Of a DNA stretch of 64,000 nucleotides, positions 60,581-64,000 are shown piece by piece. The notes beneath the pieces are model-generated. The model saw nothing but the letters and a program-made list of their open reading frames with translations, was not told the origin of the DNA and searched no databases. Source of the stretch: Mycobacterium sp. E183 (GTDB lineage: Bacteria; Actinomycetota; Actinomycetes; Mycobacteriales; Mycobacteriaceae); the NCBI RefSeq assembly GCF_001667735.1, contig NZ_LZJN01000191.1:1-64000 (forward strand), given 5' to 3'. Numbering within the stretch: the stretch's first letter is position 1; every line of letters begins with the position of its first letter. Made by a program: the position numbers and the translations under genes.

Positions 60581-61612
60581 ATGCCCAACCACATCGCAAG
60601 GCGTTGGCGACCGGCGACCATCTTCGCCCTCGTCGTGGCGGTCATCGCGGGGTGTAGTGGTGGGCCCAGTGACGTCGTGGGGGGGAGCGGCCCGAACAAC
60701 GCGCGCACGAGCATCACTCTGGTCGCCTACTCGGTCCCAGAACCCGGCTGGAGCAAGGTGATTCCGGCGTTCAACGCCGCCGAGGAGGGCAAGAGCGTCC
60801 AGGTGATCACCTCCTACGGTGCCTCGGGCGACCAATCGCGCGGAGTCGTCGACGGCAAGCCCGCGGACGTCGTGAATTTCTCCGTCGAACCCGACATCAC
60901 CCGATTGGTGAAGGCGGGCAAGGTCTCCAAAGACTGGAATACCGACGCCACCAAGGGAATTCCGTTCGGTTCGGTCGTCACCCTGGTGGTGCGCAAGGGC
61001 AACCCGAAGAACATCAGGGACTGGGACGACCTGCTGCGGCCGGGGGTGGAGGTCATCACGCCCAGCCCACTTAGTTCGGGATCGGCCAAATGGAACCTGC
61101 TGGCGCCGTACGCGGTCAAGAGCGAAGGGGGCAGCAACGCCCAGGCCGGCGTCGAGTTCATCAGCAAGTTGGTGCATGAACACGTCAAGCTGCGTCCCGG
61201 TTCGGGGAGGGAGGCCACCGATGTTTTCGTCCAGGGCAGTGGGGACGTGCTGATCAGTTACGAGAACGAGGCGATCGCCACCGAGCGCGCAGGCAAGCCG
61301 GTCGAGCACATCAACCCGCCGCAGACGTTCAAGATCGAGAACCCGGTGGCGGTGGTCACCACCAGTCCCCACCTGGACGCCGCGGTCGCCTTCAAGAACT
61401 TCCAGTACACGGCCGCCGCGCAGAAGGTGTGGGCACAGGCCGGTTTTCGGCCCGTCGACCCGGCCGTCGCCGCCGAATTCCGCGCCCAGTTTCCGGCCCC
61501 GGCGAAACTGTGGACGATCGCCGACCTCGGCGGCTGGACCGCGGTCGACCCGCAGCTTTTCGACAAGAGCACCGGCAGCATCACCAAGATCTACACGCAG
61601 GCCACCGGATGA
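60581..61612 (+). CDS. subI: Sulfate-binding lipoprotein
   Basis: This 343-residue lipoprotein has a signal peptide ending FALVVAVIAGC (lipobox VIAGC, Cys about 24), then the periplasmic sulfate/thiosulfate-binding fold: VAYSVPEPGWSKVIPAF, YGASGDQSRGVVDGKPADVVN, TPSPLSSGSAKWN and VLISYENEAIATE. It captures sulfate and delivers it to CysTWA. Length is near M. tuberculosis SubI (356). ATG 60581 has CTGGAAGG upstream. The stop overlaps cysT ATG by 4 nt. Expression is probably set by the cysteine attenuator upstream. Confidence 0.95.
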   Translation: MPNHIARRWRPATIFALVVAVIAGCSGGPSDVVGGSGPNNARTSITLVAYSVPEPGWSKVIPAFNAAEEGKSVQVITSYGASGDQSRGVVDGKPADVVNFSVEPDITRLVKAGKVSKDWNTDATKGIPFGSVVTLVVRKGNPKNIRDWDDLLRPGVEVITPSPLSSGSAKWNLLAPYAVKSEGGSNAQAGVEFISKLVHEHVKLRPGSGREATDVFVQGSGDVLISYENEAIATERAGKPVEHINPPQTFKIENPVAVVTTSPHLDAAVAFKNFQYTAAAQKVWAQAGFRPVDPAVAAEFRAQFPAPAKLWTIADLGGWTAVDPQLFDKSTGSITKIYTQATG

Positions 61613-62496
61613 CGGCCGCGATCACGCCCGACCCCCAGGCGATCAGGCCCGAGCTCGGCGATCCCGCCGGTTACCCCGGGCGCGGGCCGGTCAAGGCGCG
61701 GCGGGCCCGCGGCACCACGTCGCTGCGCGTCGGCGTCGCGACGCTGTGGCTGTCGGTGATCGTGCTGCTGCCGCTGGCCGCGATCGCCTGGCAGGCCGCC
61801 GGCGGCGGCTGGCACGCCTTCTGGCTGGCCGTCAGCTCCAACGCGGCGCTGGAGTCGTTCCGGGTGACCCTGACCATTTCCGCCGGGGTCACCGTGGCCA
61901 ACCTGGTGTTCGGCCTGGTGATCGCCTGGGTGCTGGTGCGCGACGACTTCGTCGGCAAGCGGCTCGTCGACGCGATCATCGACCTGCCGTTCGCGCTGCC
62001 CACCATCGTCGCCAGCCTGGTGATGCTGGCCCTCTACGGCAACAACAGTCCGGTGGGGTTGCACCTGCAGCACACCGCGTGGGGCGTGGCGGTGGCGCTG
62101 GCCTTCGTCACGCTGCCGTTCGTGGTGCGCGCGGTGCAGCCGGTGCTGCTGGAAATCGACCGGGAGACCGAGGAGGCGGCGGCGTCGCTGGGCGCCAGTG
62201 GCCCAAAGATTTTCACTTCCGTGCTGTTGCCGTCGCTGACGCCGTCGTTGCTGTCCGGTGCGGGGCTGGCGTTTTCGCGTGCGATCGGCGAATTCGGTTC
62301 GGTGGTGCTGATCGGTGGAGCGGTGCCGGGCAAGACGGAAGTGTCGTCGCAATGGATACGGACCCTGATCGAGAACGACGACCGGACCGGCGCCGCCGCC
62401 ATCTCCATCGTGCTGCTGTCCATCTCGTTTGTCGTGCTGTTCATCCTGCGGATCGTGGGCGGCCGCGCGGCCAAGCGTGAGGAGCTGGCACCGTGA
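61609..62496 (+). CDS. cysT: Sulfate ABC transporter permease CysT
   Basis: This 295-residue inner-membrane permease has six helices after a 40-residue cytosolic N-terminus. The EAA loop that contacts the ATPase is EEAAASLGASGPKIF (about residue 189), and GEFGSVVLIGG is typical of CysT/CysU. It forms the heterodimeric channel with CysW. The ATG overlaps the subI stop and the stop overlaps the cysW GTG, so the operon is translated as a coupled series. Confidence 0.95.
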   Translation: MTAAITPDPQAIRPELGDPAGYPGRGPVKARRARGTTSLRVGVATLWLSVIVLLPLAAIAWQAAGGGWHAFWLAVSSNAALESFRVTLTISAGVTVANLVFGLVIAWVLVRDDFVGKRLVDAIIDLPFALPTIVASLVMLALYGNNSPVGLHLQHTAWGVAVALAFVTLPFVVRAVQPVLLEIDRETEEAAASLGASGPKIFTSVLLPSLTPSLLSGAGLAFSRAIGEFGSVVLIGGAVPGKTEVSSQWIRTLIENDDRTGAAAISIVLLSISFVVLFILRIVGGRAAKREELAP

Positions 62497-63305
62497 CGTC
62501 GTCGCGCGGGGTTCGCTACCTGATCCGATTCGTGGCGCTGGCATACGTTTTCGTGTTGCTCGTTGTCCCGGTGGCCCTGATCCTGTGGCGGACTTTCCGG
62601 CCGGGCTTCGGCCAGTTCTTCGACTGGGTCAGCACGCCCGCGGCGGTCTCGGCGCTGAACCTGACGTTGCTGGTCGTCGCGATCGTAGTGCCACTCAACG
62701 TGGTGTTCGGCATCCCGACCGCTTTAGTGTTGGCGCGCAACCGTTTTCGCGGTAAGGGCGTGTTGCAGGCCGTCATCGATCTGCCGTTCGCGGTGTCGCC
62801 CGTCATCGTGGGCGTCGCACTGATTCTGTTGTGGGGATCGGCAGGCGCGTTCGGATTCGTCGAGAGGGACCTCGGGTTCAAGATCATCTTCGGGCTGCCC
62901 GGCATCGTGCTCGCGAGCATCTTCGTCACCCTGCCGTTCGTCGTGCGCGAGGTGGAGCCGGTGCTGCACGAATTGGGCACCGACCAGGAAGAGGCCGCCG
63001 CGACCCTGGGATCGGGTTGGTGGCAGACCTTCTGGCGGATCACCCTGCCATCCATCCGGTGGGGTTTGACCTACGGCATCGTGTTGACCGTCGCCCGCAC
63101 CCTCGGCGAATACGGCGCCGTCATCATCGTGTCGTCGAACTTGCCGGGTAAGTCCCAGACGCTGACATTGCTGGTCTCGGATCGATACAACCGCGGGGCC
63201 GAGTACGGCGCGTACGCGCTGTCGACGTTGTTGATGGGCGTTGCGGTGTTGGTGCTGATCTTCCAGGTAATTCTCGACCTTCGCCGGGCACGGGCGGACA
63301 GATAG
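62493..63305 (+). CDS. cysW: Sulfate ABC transporter permease CysW
   Basis: This 270-residue permease has six helices. The EAA loop is EEAAATLGSGWWQTF (about residue 168) and GEYGAVIIVSSNLPGKSQT is a CysW hallmark. It partners CysT. GTG 62493 overlaps the cysT stop (GTGA). The C-terminus ends in a basic stretch (LDLRRARADR). cysA follows 21 nt downstream. Confidence 0.95.
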   Translation: MTSSRGVRYLIRFVALAYVFVLLVVPVALILWRTFRPGFGQFFDWVSTPAAVSALNLTLLVVAIVVPLNVVFGIPTALVLARNRFRGKGVLQAVIDLPFAVSPVIVGVALILLWGSAGAFGFVERDLGFKIIFGLPGIVLASIFVTLPFVVREVEPVLHELGTDQEEAAATLGSGWWQTFWRITLPSIRWGLTYGIVLTVARTLGEYGAVIIVSSNLPGKSQTLTLLVSDRYNRGAEYGAYALSTLLMGVAVLVLIFQVILDLRRARADR

Positions 63306-63326
63306 GCTCGATATGGAGACTTGTAG

Positions 63327-64000
63327 ATGACCGACAAGCACAACCGCGACCACGCCATCATCGTGCGGAACGCCCACAAGCGCTATGGCGACTTCGTGGC
63401 GCTCGACAACGTCGACTTCGTCGTACCGTCCGGCTCGTTGACGGCACTGTTGGGTCCCAGCGGGTCGGGCAAGTCGACCCTGTTGCGCGCCATCGCCGGG
63501 CTCGACCAGCCCGACAGCGGAACGATCACTATCAACGGCAATGACGTCACGCGGATCCCGCCGCAGAGACGGGGCATCGGGTTTGTGTTCCAGCACTACG
63601 CGGCGTTCAAGCACCTGACCGTTCGCGACAACGTGGCGTACGGGCTGAAGATCCGCAAGCGTCCCAAGGCGGAGGTCAAGGCCAAGGTCGACAATCTGCT
63701 GGAAGTCGTGGGGCTGAGCGGCTTTCAGAACCGCTATCCCAATCAGCTGTCCGGCGGTCAGCGACAGCGGATGGCGCTGGCGCGGGCGCTGGCGGTCGAC
63801 CCCCAGGTGCTGCTGCTCGACGAGCCGTTCGGGGCGCTGGACGCCAAGGTGCGGGAGGACCTGCGCGCGTGGCTGCGCCGCCTGCATGACGAGGTGCATG
63901 TCACCACGGTCCTGGTCACCCACGACCAGGCGGAGGCGCTCGACGTCGCCGACCGAATCGCCGTGCTGAACCACGGACGCATCGAGCAGGTGGGATCGCC
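63327..64000 (+). CDS. cysA: Sulfate ABC transporter ATPase CysA (cut by window end)
   Basis: The visible 224 codons start MTDKHNRDHAIIVRNAHKRY. Walker A is GPSGSGKST (about residue 43), the Q-loop lies in GFVFQHYAAF, the ABC signature is LSGGQRQR (about 142), Walker B is VLLLDEPFGALD and the switch histidine is in LVTHDQAEA. It powers SubI-CysTW sulfate import. A C-terminal regulatory TOBE-like domain is expected beyond the window. ATG 63327 is preceded by GGAGA. The gene is intact as far as visible. Confidence 0.95.
   Translation, partial: MTDKHNRDHAIIVRNAHKRYGDFVALDNVDFVVPSGSLTALLGPSGSGKSTLLRAIAGLDQPDSGTITINGNDVTRIPPQRRGIGFVFQHYAAFKHLTVRDNVAYGLKIRKRPKAEVKAKVDNLLEVVGLSGFQNRYPNQLSGGQRQRMALARALAVDPQVLLLDEPFGALDAKVREDLRAWLRRLHDEVHVTTVLVTHDQAEALDVADRIAVLNHGRIEQVGS

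Overview
This window is a GC-rich chromosomal segment from a slow-growing mycobacterium, most likely a member of the Mycobacterium avium complex (inference from gene order and protein sequence; no search was run). The main genes follow, in the same relative order and orientation, the M. tuberculosis block from rpfE (Rv2450c) to cysA1 (Rv2397c): rpfE, Rv2449c, valS, folC, Rv2446c, ndk, rne, rplU, rpmA, obg, proB, nadE, Rv2437, rbsK, Rv2435c, Rv2434c, proA, Rv2426c, Rv2425c, nadD, rsfS, gpgP, octT, Rv2417c, comEA, comEC, holA, rpsT, Rv2411c-Rv2409c, Rv2407-Rv2405, lepA, lppR, the Rv2402 trehalase, Rv2401A, subI, cysT, cysW, cysA. Locus equivalences are from memory of that genome.

Layout. 1-700: a rearranged or misassembled rpfE locus. 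Leader and signal peptide lie on the minus strand, the catalytic domain on the plus strand, and the first 50 bases repeat an internal piece of the next gene. 750-13600: housekeeping genes for tRNA charging, folate, nucleotides, RNase E, ribosome assembly and proline. 13600-19030: an accessory block with an OhrR-like MarR regulator, a TetR/P450 pair with a clear operator, a SIRT4-like sirtuin, an unknown protein and an isochorismatase-like hydrolase. 19090-27140: nadE, a small membrane protein, rbsK, a cysteine-tailed CDF protein, then a receptor cyclase coupled to a MscS/cNMP channel. 27250-34330: proA, a MoxR/VWA pair, nadD, rsfS and methylglucose-lipopolysaccharide genes. 34325-41651: a minus-strand insertion with mmpS/mmpL and a four-gene redox/acyl-CoA dehydrogenase operon, where M. 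tuberculosis carries eis. 41846-53915: DNA uptake and replication genes, the ATP-grasp/alpha-E/transglutaminase operon, an RNase Z-like protein, a CBS protein, a solitary MazF-like protein and lepA. 53918-58782: three tandem LppR-type lipoproteins, a 58-bp VNTR and a GH15 trehalase. 58779-64000: an FAD monooxygenase, small membrane proteins and the sulfate importer operon behind a polycysteine leader ORF. cysA runs off the window.

Functional threads. The sulfate operon appears to sense cysteine through a leaderless ORF ending His-Cys-Cys-Arg. The cyclase and channel genes overlap by 4 nt, and both have lost the residues needed for cyclic-nucleotide chemistry or binding, which suggests a repurposed sensor-channel pair. 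About fourteen starts have a TANNNT box 5-8 nt upstream, so leaderless transcription is common here. I saw no tRNA, rRNA, IS element, CRISPR array or PE/PPE gene.
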